Source: an uncultured Buttiauxella sp. (GTDB lineage: Bacteria; Pseudomonadota; Gammaproteobacteria; Enterobacterales; Enterobacteriaceae). Taken from it: a stretch of DNA of 35,888 nt. The notes under the pieces were generated by a model. The model made no database searches and was not told where the DNA came from. It saw only the letters and a program-made list of their open reading frames with translations. The stretch spans positions 1 through 35,888 of the forward strand of contig CAMLJN010000030.1 of NCBI GenBank assembly GCA_946480445.1, given 5' to 3'. Below are positions 14,623-22,088 of this stretch, piece after piece. Position numbers and translations under genes: made by a program. Each line of letters opens with the position of its first letter. Positions within the stretch are counted from its first letter, which is position 1.

Positions 14623-15897
14623 ATGTTTGCCCTGGCTGATGTTAACAGTTTCTACGCCTCCTGTGAGAAGGTGTTCCGCCCCGACCTTAAAGACCGCCCG
14701 GTCATTGTGCTCAGCAACAATGACGGATGCGTCATCGCGCGCAGCGCCGAGGCAAAAGCCCTCAATATCCCGATGGGGGAGCCCTGGTTTAAGCTGAAGG
14801 CCACGGCTGAGAAGTCAGGCGTGGTGGTGTTCTCCAGCAATTATTCCCTGTACCACTCGATGTCGGAGAGGGTTATGCGCTGCCTCGAGGCCCTCTCCCC
14901 CCGCGTGGAGCAGTACAGCATCGACGAGATGTTTCTCGACGTCGCCGGCATCGACAGCTGCGTGACGTTTGAGGACTTCGGTCGTCAGCTGCGCGAATAT
15001 GTTCACCGCCATACGGCCCTGACCATCGGCGTCGGCATGGGGCCGACCAAAACGCTGGCCAAAAGCGCGCAGTGGGCGTCAAAGCAGTGGCGCCAGTTCG
15101 GTGGCGTACTGGCCATCACCCCGGATAATCCACGCCGGACAGCAAAACTGCTCGCCTTGCAGCCAGTGGAAGAAGTCTGGGGCGTGGGCAGAAAATTATC
15201 AGGTAAGCTGAACATAATGGGGATAAGCACCGCGCTGCAGCTGGCGCAGACAAGCCCGTCATTCATCCGGAAGCATTTCAGCGTGGTGCTGGAGAGGACG
15301 GTCAGGGAGCTTCAGGGCGAAAGCTGCATCAGCCTGGAAGAAGCGCCTCCGACGAAACAGCAGATTGTCTGCAGCCGGAGCTTTGGCGAACGTGTTTCGG
15401 ACTTCTTCGCGCTGCGTGAGGCCGTCTGCAGCTATGCAGAACGGGCGGCTGAGAAGCTGCGCGGCGAGCGGCAGTTCTGTCGGCATATCGGGGTGTTTGT
15501 GAAAACCTCACCGTTTGCCGCGAACGAGCCGTATTACAGCAATATGGCGAGCGAAAGCCTGGTGGTACCGACGAAGGATACCCGGGATATCATCGCCGCC
15601 GCCGTGCGGGCGCTGAACCGTATCTGGGTTCCGGGTCATCGTTATGCCAAAGCAGGCGTGATGCTGAACGACTTCACGCCAGTGGGCGTTACGCAACTGA
15701 GCCTGTTCGATGACGCACGGCCACGGGAAAACAGCGAAGCCCTGATGAAAGTCGTGGACGGTATTAACCATTCAGGGCTGGGGAAAGTGTGGTTTGCGGG
15801 ACGAGGTATCACGCCTGACTGGCAAATGAAAAGAGAAATGCTTTCCCCAGCATATACTACACGCTGGGGTGACATCCCCGTCGCCAGGATCAGCTGA
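14623..15897 (+). CDS. umuC: UmuC-like Y-family DNA polymerase subunit (PolV type)
   Basis: 424 aa, ATG at 14623 after AGGGGGAACG. Y-family active-site residues are seen: Asp6 in MFALADVNSFYASCE and the SIDEMFLDV motif near residue 100 (Asp-Glu). The NNDGCVIARS block follows the N-terminus. The C-terminal part ends LSPAYTTRWGDIPVARIS, as in other UmuC proteins, so the gene is full length. With UmuD' it copies past DNA lesions at the cost of mutation. It is the last gene of the operon; a series of hairpins follows at 15973-16032. Confidence 0.95.
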   Translation: MFALADVNSFYASCEKVFRPDLKDRPVIVLSNNDGCVIARSAEAKALNIPMGEPWFKLKATAEKSGVVVFSSNYSLYHSMSERVMRCLEALSPRVEQYSIDEMFLDVAGIDSCVTFEDFGRQLREYVHRHTALTIGVGMGPTKTLAKSAQWASKQWRQFGGVLAITPDNPRRTAKLLALQPVEEVWGVGRKLSGKLNIMGISTALQLAQTSPSFIRKHFSVVLERTVRELQGESCISLEEAPPTKQQIVCSRSFGERVSDFFALREAVCSYAERAAEKLRGERQFCRHIGVFVKTSPFAANEPYYSNMASESLVVPTKDTRDIIAAAVRALNRIWVPGHRYAKAGVMLNDFTPVGVTQLSLFDDARPRENSEALMKVVDGINHSGLGKVWFAGRGITPDWQMKREMLSPAYTTRWGDIPVARIS

Positions 15898-15972
15898 ACA
15901 ATACTTTCGAGAAAGATCCAGTAGTGGCCTGGTTTAAAGGGCACGGCATAGTGAAAGAATGTGACGATTCCC

Positions 15973-16032
15973 CGCCGTAAGCGGCGAGGCTTTACCCGGT
16001 GTGCCGTAAAGCCCCGTCCTTCAGGGCGGGGA
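15973..16032. other. Three tandem hairpins after umuC, IS200/IS605-like right end or terminator
   Basis: CGCCG-TAAG-CGGCG (15973-15986), GGCTTTAC...GTAAAGCC (15988-16013) and CCCCGTCC-TTCA-GGGCGGGG (16013-16032) stand in a row. A GCCCCGTCCTTCAGGGCGGGG-type hairpin is the usual right end of enterobacterial IS200/IS605 and IS1341-type elements, where it also forms part of the TnpB-associated RNA. No tnpA or tnpB is present, so this would be a remnant. It may also end umuC and parR transcription. No T-run follows. Confidence 0.5.
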
Positions 16033-16076
16033 TCAGTCAAAGCGCATATGCTAAATACAATGCGACAGTTTAAGAG

Positions 16077-16466
16077 TCAGAATAGTTTTTTCATTTTTAA
16101 CCGGGCCTCTTCCATCCTTAGTTGCTCATCATCTTTGACGCTCTCTGGCACAGTTACTGGTGTAAACTGCCCTACTCCGAGTACCTCCAGAACATCCCGG
16201 ATTCTTGCCTGAGATGGTTTCCATCCTGTTGTCTGGCTGAGTAAACCAACCAAACTTTCCGCAGTGAAATGGCTATCAAGCATCAGTGTAAGCAAACCAG
16301 GAAGTCGCGGATCAAGCTTATGAAGGGCTAATCCAGAGATAAGCGCTCTCCGATACAGTTCCCCTCTTTCATTCCGCGGCACAGAGTCGATAATATCCAG
16401 GGACGTTTTGTCTGCCACCTGGTCCGGATGAAGATAAACTGTAAACTTCTTCCGTTCCTCGCTCAC
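16077..16466 (-). CDS. parR: ParR/StbB-type centromere-binding protein
   Basis: 129 aa if started at GTG 16466 (VSEERKKFTVYLHPDQVADK). That start lies four bases after the parM stop, with GGGGAG formed by the last codons of parM seven bases upstream; an ATG at 16505 within parM lacks such a site. The N-terminal strand then helix (KKFTVYLHPDQ...ERGELYRRALISGLALHKLDPRLP) is the ribbon-helix-helix pattern of ParR proteins. It would bind the repeats upstream of parM and tether the plasmid to ParM filaments. Coupled translation keeps the two in step. Confidence 0.85.
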   Translation of the reverse strand: MSEERKKFTVYLHPDQVADKTSLDIIDSVPRNERGELYRRALISGLALHKLDPRLPGLLTLMLDSHFTAESLVGLLSQTTGWKPSQARIRDVLEVLGVGQFTPVTVPESVKDDEQLRMEEARLKMKKLF

Positions 16467-16470
16467 AATT

Positions 16471-17442
16471 CTACTCCCCTTTAAATGCCGCAATGGATTC
16501 CACAAGGGATGTTTGAGGAGAGTCCATCATTACAACTTTTGAGCCCAGGTGATGCCATGCAGTTTTAACAGCATCCTCTATCAGTGGCGCGCCACCCCCA
16601 ACAATATATACCCGGTTCACATCCCGGAAGCCTGCCAGGTCATCGACAACCTGTGCGCTCAAAGTAGCGATTGCGCTCTCGATTGTGTCCAGCACTAATG
16701 CCGTCTTGTTTTCATCATTTATGACCTGACGGACAAAGTCAGGGTTATTGCGCTGTTTGATGAGTTCATCAGCAACCATTGCACTTGTGTTGCTGGACGC
16801 CATTTTTAAAGCCGTGAGTGCAGCATTCGTTACCAGCGATACGCCAATATCAGAGTTACCATGTATTGCGCTGACAGAGTCGAATTGACCAACGATAACA
16901 CCAACGTCAAGAGTCGTGCCGCCGAGGTCGATCACCAGAGACTTTTCATACTGGCCGACATTGTCTTTTACCAAACGCGCAAATACAGCAGGCAGAGACT
17001 CTGGCATAACTTCAACGTGTTCAATAGTAAACACCTCGCCCTTGTTCAACTTTACCTTGCGCATCAAATTGGCAATCTTACGTTGTATGTTCAGCTCGTT
17101 CTTCTGACACTCTTTCGTATAGTACTCACTTATAGGGAGAGTTACTGTCAGAGATACCGTCTGCGGCTTCAAACCACTATTAAGGAGAGCATGGTGGACA
17201 GCCAGGACGTTTAGGTCGGTATATTGATACTCAATATGAGTAGTACGGATGGATTCATTGCTAACTTCGTCATATGTGTACTTCTTGCCGTCTAACTCAT
17301 AGTTAAAGGTCTGTCGCATCCCCATCCCCTCAACCTTCCAGCCAGTTCTAAAAGAGTTAGATGACAAAGACATATGCAATTTATCGTTATCATACCAGGC
17401 AAGTTTTACGGCTGTTGAACCATCATCACAGAAAATATTCAT
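16471..17442 (-). CDS. parM: ParM/StbA-type actin-like partition ATPase
   Basis: 323 aa. The ATG at 17442 (MNIFCDDGSTAVKLAW) has GGAG four bases upstream of GTATG; the open frame above it is not translated by this reading. Actin-fold motifs are clear: phosphate 1 loop DDGSTAVK, phosphate 2 loop VIDLGGTTLDVGV and adenosine motif VYIVGGGAPLIEDA. ParM polymerises with ATP and pushes sister plasmids apart when capped by ParR on the centromere. Upstream iterons at 17456-17568 would be the centromere and the autoregulation site. Confidence 0.93.
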   Translation of the reverse strand: MNIFCDDGSTAVKLAWYDNDKLHMSLSSNSFRTGWKVEGMGMRQTFNYELDGKKYTYDEVSNESIRTTHIEYQYTDLNVLAVHHALLNSGLKPQTVSLTVTLPISEYYTKECQKNELNIQRKIANLMRKVKLNKGEVFTIEHVEVMPESLPAVFARLVKDNVGQYEKSLVIDLGGTTLDVGVIVGQFDSVSAIHGNSDIGVSLVTNAALTALKMASSNTSAMVADELIKQRNNPDFVRQVINDENKTALVLDTIESAIATLSAQVVDDLAGFRDVNRVYIVGGGAPLIEDAVKTAWHHLGSKVVMMDSPQTSLVESIAAFKGE

Positions 17443-17455
17443 ACCATCTCCATTG

Positions 17456-17568
17456 ACACTCAGACTGAGTAACACACTCAATCGAATTTTTGAATTTTCC
17501 CGCCCGAAGGCTCCCAAACAAGAGTTAATACTCAATTGGAGACTTACGGATCTGCTAGTTAATACTCA
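17456..17568 (-). promoter_or_regulatory. Iterons upstream of parM (candidate parC centromere)
   Basis: AGTTAATACTCA occurs exactly at 17523-17534 and 17557-17568 (34 bp apart), and ACACTCA at 17456-17462 and 17473-17479, giving regularly placed ACTCA cores upstream of and around the start of parM. This is the expected place for ParR binding and parM repression. Binding is inferred. Confidence 0.6.
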
Positions 17569-17607
17569 GTTTGGGCATCATACTACTTTTACCGAAAGTA
17601 ATCTATC

Positions 17608-17711
17608 AGATAGATTGCAGTTATCTTGCTGCAATACAGGAAAGTATATAGCAACAAGATACAAGACAGATTGCAGCAAGATTAACAAGAAAAAAGATAG
17701 CAGCAATCTTG
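17608..17711. repeat. TTGCAGC/GCAAGATT repeats between parM and the ParA-partner gene
   Basis: ATTGCAG, TCTTGCTGCAAT, ATTGCAGCAAGATT and GCAGCAATCTTGC stand within about 100 bp. The same words (GCTGCAAGATTGC) recur upstream of parA at 18774-18786 and 18875-18887. They are distinct from the ACTCA iterons next to parM and are probably sites for the ParA partner. Confidence 0.62.
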
Positions 17712-17723
17712 CCGCTATCAGAT

Positions 17724-18125
17724 TCAGTAACCTTTCATCTGCTTGTAGGCTGCCAGAGCGTTTTCAAGCACTTCAACCAGTTTTATACCTTCATGTTCCG
17801 CTATATCGCGAATCTCGTTGTCGAATTCAGGAGTTACCCTGGTCGCAAACGCAATAATCCGGTTAGTCTTTCTTGCTGAACGACCGTCACGGCGTACATA
17901 CGACATACTTTGCTTTAGAGCAGGCGAACTTTGCTCATCAGCACCTTGAGGCGCAGACATTGAGGGAACGGTTATGTTCCTCGGTATTGACTCGGGGGCA
18001 ACATCTGCGGTTTCAGCTGCTGGAGCTATTTCCGGCGAATTCAGACTGGTAGCAACTTCGTCCGGCCCTGGAGGAGCCCCCAAACTATTTCGCGATCTCT
18101 TTTTGAGTTTTGATGCATCAGCCAT
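17724..18125 (-). CDS. Small DNA-binding partner of ParA (putative ParB-like, RHH type)
   Basis: 133 aa; its ATG shares one base with the parA stop (TAATG at 18123-18127), so it is coupled to parA. The first 90 residues are Pro/Ser/Ala-rich and probably disordered. The C-terminal 45 (TNRIIAFATRVTPEFDNEIRDIAEHEGIKLVEVLENALAAY) have the strand-helix-helix pattern of ribbon-helix-helix proteins. A small coupled gene after a short ParA is the type Ib partition arrangement, in which this protein binds the centromere. Repeats on both sides of the operon are its candidate targets. Assignment is by position and fold pattern. Confidence 0.7.
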   Translation of the reverse strand: MADASKLKKRSRNSLGAPPGPDEVATSLNSPEIAPAAETADVAPESIPRNITVPSMSAPQGADEQSSPALKQSMSYVRRDGRSARKTNRIIAFATRVTPEFDNEIRDIAEHEGIKLVEVLENALAAYKQMKGY

Positions 18126-18757
18126 TACTCTTCTCCAATTTTATCGATCAGGGCCTGGATAAGCTCGTCGGCTCTTTCGTTCAGTCCCTTGTAGCGTGTT
18201 TCAGTCACAGCTAAACCAGAATTCATGGCCTTTCTGTAAGCCGGTTTCTCGAATAAACAACCAGCAAGCGTTTCATAGCCAGCCTCGCTAATATAAGCAC
18301 GAGCATCAGCTTCTTCAGCCTCAGTTCCGACTCTGCTTAATGAAAAAACCAGCCTGGATCGCGGAATTCCATCTTTTACCAGTGCGTTAAAGACCTTGAT
18401 TGCAGGGATTAGGTCATCAAGTGAAGCTCCAGTCGGCTGAACTACGAGATCGGCCACCTTAGCGATTTCTAGAGTCCCCTTACTGGCACGTGCAGGTCCG
18501 TCTAAGATCAGGAGTTCTGCATCGCCAGTTGAATCTATAGCTTGTTTTGCTGTAGCGAATAACTCGACAGAGGCAGCAGGGGGCAAACCAGCTGCTAAGC
18601 GCCGACGATGCCAATCAGAGCTCGTTCCTTGCTCAAGGTCGAGATCTGCGAGTTTTGTTTTGATACCACAGGAAGTAGCTTCTCGAGCCAGTGCCCTTGA
18701 CTCTGTGCTCTTACCGACGCCACCTTTCTGCGATATAAATCCAACTATCCAGGCCAT
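18125..18757 (-). CDS. parA: ParA-type Walker ATPase for plasmid partition
   Basis: 210 aa, ATG at 18757 after GGGGGCTTT. The deviant Walker A motif KGGVGKST is at residues 11-18, DLDLEQGTSSDW follows as the Walker A' region and LLILDGPAR is the Walker B. There is no N-terminal DNA-binding domain, so this is the short type Ib class, which binds the nucleoid non-specifically and positions the plasmid through its partner. It is complete, so the plasmid has two partition systems. The upstream region carries TTGCAGC-type repeats that could be centromere and operator together. Confidence 0.92.
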   Translation of the reverse strand: MAWIVGFISQKGGVGKSTESRALAREATSCGIKTKLADLDLEQGTSSDWHRRRLAAGLPPAASVELFATAKQAIDSTGDAELLILDGPARASKGTLEIAKVADLVVQPTGASLDDLIPAIKVFNALVKDGIPRSRLVFSLSRVGTEAEEADARAYISEAGYETLAGCLFEKPAYRKAMNSGLAVTETRYKGLNERADELIQALIDKIGEE

Positions 18758-18773
18758 AAAGCCCCCTTATCTA

Positions 18774-18887
18774 GCTGCAAGATTGCAGCATATAATATAT
18801 AAAGTCTGCATTTGAAGACTTGTTTCTGAGCACCAACCTAGCATCTTGCAGCTAGATTGCAATAGAAAAATCATGCTGCAAGATTGC
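18774..18887. promoter_or_regulatory. Repeats upstream of parA (candidate parS/operator)
   Basis: GCTGCAAGATTGC occurs exactly at 18774-18786 and 18875-18887, with TCTTGCAGCTAGATTGCAAT between them at 18844-18863. The sites surround an AT-rich TATAATATATAAAG stretch (18791-18804) that could be the parA promoter. This makes a combined operator and centromere likely, by analogy with other type Ib loci. Confidence 0.62.
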
Positions 18888-19343
18888 TGATGGCTAATGA
18901 CTAGATTCTCAGCATCGCCACCGGTGGAAATGATTACGATGGGGCAAAATGATGGGTAGTCTCAGAAGCATAACAGACTGGACAGTCCGGTAATTCTGTC
19001 TAGTTCACTCAGTGCCTCGCTCCGCGAGACGTCAACCCTACACCTGGAATGTACAAAAAAATGGTATCGATAGTGGACATTTCGGCACTATCGGAATAAG
19101 TGTCCTAAAAATATTTCTGGTGATCGTATTTATTTTATTGACCTGTATCCGAAACCCTTCGTCTGTTCAGAGCTTGCATCTGAGCAGACGAAGGGTTGGA
19201 CAAGCCTGGTGGGCGCGCCAGTCTGTCACATTTGGGTATGCTTTATGTGTACCACTTCAAAAGATACTGACTAATATTATTGTTACCACATAAGTGATAC
19301 CATAATAAGCAATACTACTTAAATGTTACCAGAAGGGCAAAAA
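18888..19343. other. Intergenic region with nested dyads upstream of the resolvase (putative res)
   Basis: About 450 bp without a gene I can support. It holds CGATAGTG...CACTATCG (19068-19075/19086-19093), an overlapping GGACA...TGTCC, the long hairpin at 19153-19197, and near the resolvase start the imperfect palindrome ATTATTGTTACCA...TGATACCATAAT (19277-19301). Short dyads next to a serine-resolvase gene suggest a res site, but I cannot define the three subsites. Confidence 0.45.
19153..19197. repeat. 18-bp stem hairpin with GGGTT/AACCC ends
   Basis: AACCCTTCGTCTGTTCAG (19153-19170) faces CTGAGCAGACGAAGGGTT (19180-19197) with a 9-base loop and a single G-U type mismatch. No U-tract follows on either strand and the nearest genes point away, so it is not an evident terminator. 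Confidence 0.8.
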
Positions 19344-19964
19344 ATGTTCGTTTTTGGTTACCTCCGGGCATCCACTTCAGAGCAGGATGCCACCCGGGCA
19401 AAAAATGCACTGAAGACATTTGCAAACCAACATGGCCACCGTATTGCTGGCTGGTATATCGATAATGTCTCCGGTACGACAATGAATCGCCCTGAACTGA
19501 TCAGACTCCTTGGGGATGCGGAACCTGGTGATGTCATTCTCATTGAACAGGTCGACAGGCTTACCCGCCTGGATGATGCAGGCTGGGAGACACTTAGAAA
19601 GCAAATCACCGACAAGCAGCTGGCCATCGTCAGTCTTGATCTACCGACCAGCCATCTGGCGCTATCCAGCACAGTAAGTGATGACTTTACCCGAAGCATG
19701 CTGAAGGCCGTAAATGGCATGATGTTGGATATGCTTGCCGCTATTGCCCGAAAAGACTACGAGGACCGGCGACGACGCCAGGCTGAAGGTATTAGCAAGG
19801 CAAAAGCGGAGGGCAGATATCGGGGTAGGGTGGCCGATGCGCAGAAGCATGAACTGATTCGCACTCTGCGCCTGGCTCATGGAAAATCGCTTCGGGAAAC
19901 AGCACGCCTTGCAGGTGTATCCAAAATGACGGTAATTCGCGTCTGCCGCAAAGAAGAAGGGTAA
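19344..19964 (+). CDS. Serine recombinase/resolvase (plasmid multimer resolution or Tn remnant)
   Basis: 206 aa; ATG at 19344 (MFVFGYLRASTSEQDATRAK) with AAGGGC upstream, chosen over 19323 because it starts like other resolvases. Catalytic Ser10 lies in YLRAST; the EQVDRLTRLDD block and a C-terminal helix-turn-helix (KSLRETARLAGVSKMTVIRV) complete the small-resolvase layout. It is clearly related to the transposon's TnpR at 34370-35005, with the same SGT-RPEL and DRLTRL blocks. With no transposase or inverted repeats here, it may resolve plasmid multimers or be the leftover of an older Tn3-type element. Confidence 0.9.
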   Translation: MFVFGYLRASTSEQDATRAKNALKTFANQHGHRIAGWYIDNVSGTTMNRPELIRLLGDAEPGDVILIEQVDRLTRLDDAGWETLRKQITDKQLAIVSLDLPTSHLALSSTVSDDFTRSMLKAVNGMMLDMLAAIARKDYEDRRRRQAEGISKAKAEGRYRGRVADAQKHELIRTLRLAHGKSLRETARLAGVSKMTVIRVCRKEEG

Positions 19965-20085
19965 AGAAGGGTACCTGACCACCCCGGGACAGTCCCCTGT
20001 AGGAATGGCAATTCCGCTCACCGCAAATACTGGCTTTTTCCGGACTGTGCTAACATATCCGGGTCATTTTTCAGAGCCAGGGCTG

Positions 20086-21027
20086 ATGAAGAAGAAAAGC
20101 AGCACACCTACACCTCACGATGCCACATTCCGGCAGTTTCTGACTCAACCGGATATTGCCCGGGATTTTATGGAACTGCATCTGCCGACAGAACTGCGCG
20201 CCATCTGCGATCTCAGCACACTGAAGCTGGAATCCGGCTCGTTCGTTGAGGATGATCTCCGCCAGTATTTCAGCGACGTCCTCTACAGCCTGAAAACCAC
20301 AGCCGGCGACGGATACATTCATGTCCTGGTCGAGCATCAGTCAACGCCGGACAAACATATGGCTTTCCGCCTGATACGCTATGCGGTGGCCGCCATGCAG
20401 CGCCACCTGGAGGCAGGGCATAAAAAACTGCCGCTGGTGATACCGGTGCTGTTCTATACCGGTAAGCGCAGCCCGTATCCGTACTCCACACTATGGCTGG
20501 ATGAGTTTGACGATCCGGTGCTGGCAGGTAAACTCTACAGCAGCGCTTTCCCGCTGGTAGACGTTACGGTCATTCCGGATGATGAAATCGCTGACCATCG
20601 CAGTATGGCTGCTCTGACCTTACTGCAAAAGCATATTCATCAGCGGGACCTGGCAGAACTGGTTGACCGGCTGGTGCCCATATTGCTGGCCGGATACCTG
20701 TCTTCATCGCAGGTGATATCGCTGGTACACTATATAGTACAGGCAGGCGAAACATCCGACGCCGAAGCCTTTGTACGCGAACTGGCACAGCGTGTGCCGC
20801 AACACGGAGACGCACTTATGACCATCGCACAACAACTTGAACAGAAAGGCATCGAGAAGGGCAGGGCTGAAGGCCTGCAGCTCGGTGAACAGCGCGGTAT
20901 TGAAAAAGGAGAGCGTGAAGCTACCCTCAAAATTGCCCGCACCATGCTGCAGAACGGTATCGACCGCAATACCGTCATGAATATTACCGGCCTGACGGAA
21001 GACGACCTGGCGCTGATCCGCCACTAA
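20086..21027 (+). CDS. Rpn-family recombination-promoting nuclease (PD-(D/E)XK)
   Basis: 313 aa; ATG at 20086 (MKKKSSTPTPHDATFRQFLT) is the usual family start, although the frame opens at 20005. The nuclease core shows Asp64 in YFSDVLYSLK and Glu83-His-Gln85 in HVLVEHQST, the E-x-Q variant of the PD-(D/E)XK motif. The C-terminus has charged GxEKGxxEG repeats (EKGIEKGRAEGLQLGEQRGIEKGERE) and a final TGLTEDDLALI helix, both typical. Rpn proteins cut DNA with little specificity, promote RecA-independent recombination and have been tied to phage defence. Full length, with its own promoter region in the 120 bp upstream. Confidence 0.92.
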   Translation: MKKKSSTPTPHDATFRQFLTQPDIARDFMELHLPTELRAICDLSTLKLESGSFVEDDLRQYFSDVLYSLKTTAGDGYIHVLVEHQSTPDKHMAFRLIRYAVAAMQRHLEAGHKKLPLVIPVLFYTGKRSPYPYSTLWLDEFDDPVLAGKLYSSAFPLVDVTVIPDDEIADHRSMAALTLLQKHIHQRDLAELVDRLVPILLAGYLSSSQVISLVHYIVQAGETSDAEAFVRELAQRVPQHGDALMTIAQQLEQKGIEKGRAEGLQLGEQRGIEKGEREATLKIARTMLQNGIDRNTVMNITGLTEDDLALIRH

Positions 21028-21635
21028 TCACCCTTTACTGACACTCCCTGTCTGGCCATCAGCGTAAACTGGTGGGGCAGGGAGGCATCCCCATCAGGCT
21101 CTGTCTGCCAGCCACAGCGATTAAACAGTTTCGTCACCCCTGCCACGTTCCCTGTCAGACGGACCATCAGCGGATTTATCTGTCGGCCATTGTCGTCAAA
21201 AGCGACATCGAGGTTTGTCCGTGATAAATAAATGCCGTTCATGCTGGCACTCAAGACCATGGCATACCGGCCAGTCCACTCCCTGTCGCTAAGCAAACGG
21301 TAATTCCAGTGCATGTCCTTCGCGGTTTCCAGGGCATAGGTCAGCCGGAACAGATCATTCTGTTCGGACAGCTCGCCGGTGCAGGAACGCCAGAGGTAAT
21401 TCAGCTTGCTGGCCAGCTTCGCGCTGACACCCAGCTGGCGGCCCTGTTTAAGCAACCACTCGATGTCCTGATTTATATCCCGGGGGAAACGCCGTTGCTT
21501 CAGCGCAGTCGCCAGCCAGCGGGTGAGAAAGAGGTTTTCCTGTGTCGGTGACAGCACATCACCGCTCTGTCTGGCCAGCGCGAGCGCCACCAGGGCGCAC
21601 CATGCCAGATGCCCTGATTTTTCTGTCAGTGTCAC
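21024..21635 (-). CDS. DUF2913 family protein
   Basis: 203 aa, probable GTG start at 21635 (VTLTEKSGHLAWCALVALAL). The opening HLAWCALVALALARQSG and the phrases LFLTRWLATALKQRRFPRDI and NLFRLTYALETAKDMHW-like segment match what I know of DUF2913, common on enterobacterial plasmids and islands with no assigned function. Predicted helical and soluble. It converges with the Rpn gene, sharing four bases at the 3' ends. Confidence 0.78.
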   Translation of the reverse strand: MTLTEKSGHLAWCALVALALARQSGDVLSPTQENLFLTRWLATALKQRRFPRDINQDIEWLLKQGRQLGVSAKLASKLNYLWRSCTGELSEQNDLFRLTYALETAKDMHWNYRLLSDREWTGRYAMVLSASMNGIYLSRTNLDVAFDDNGRQINPLMVRLTGNVAGVTKLFNRCGWQTEPDGDASLPHQFTLMARQGVSVKGD

Positions 21636-21747
21636 TGCCTGTACTTTTCCTTATATTCCGTCCACAAAATTTTGGCGGCTTCCCGCTTACAACCCTATCA
21701 CCCCGGCAGTTCCGTTTCCTTAAACCCCGCAACGCCATGCCACGCGT

Positions 21748-22035
21748 TTAACGGCCCGGAGCCGGATTTCCGTCATATTTCCCCGAAATCTGGACTTCTG
21801 CATCAATCAGCTGCTCGCGCTCAGGTTCATCCGGATCTAAATATTTGCGGCATTTTGCATGTAGCCAGATGCTCACCCCCCGGAGATTTTCAATTTCCAC
21901 CTCGTCGAGATCAAACTCAGCGTTGGTATACAGCCAGTCGCGGATGATTTCTTCAACGTCAGCATCATCCAGTTCAATACGCCGCTCGATAAACCCTTCA
22001 TCGTTGTAGTATTTGACGGGAAATATAGTTCTCAT
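21748..22035 (-). CDS. Small acidic protein, unknown
   Basis: 95 aa, ATG at 22035 (MRTIFPVKYYNDEGFIERRI) with AAGGAG eight bases upstream; a GTG three codons earlier is less suitable. Strongly acidic middle (ELDDADVEEIIRDWLYTNAEFDLDEVEIENL), which could mimic DNA or bind a basic partner, then AKCRKYLDPDEPEREQ. No family recognised. It lies between the DUF2913 gene and the AT-rich pair, separate from both. Confidence 0.62.
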   Translation of the reverse strand: MRTIFPVKYYNDEGFIERRIELDDADVEEIIRDWLYTNAEFDLDEVEIENLRGVSIWLHAKCRKYLDPDEPEREQLIDAEVQISGKYDGNPAPGR

Positions 22036-22088
22036 TGCAGTCACTCCTTGATATAGCGGGAATTTTAGGCGGTTTCGGCGTACAACAT

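Noticed and set aside
17521..18890. CRISPR array
   Set aside because: Repeats here are short, irregular in spacing and inverted as well as direct, and they flank partition genes. They fit centromere iterons, with no spacers of constant size.
19012..19293. Open frame of 93 codons on the plus strand with a hydrophobic middle
   Set aside because: It crosses the long hairpin and the dyads of the putative res region, has no good ribosome site and resembles nothing known. I treat it as chance.
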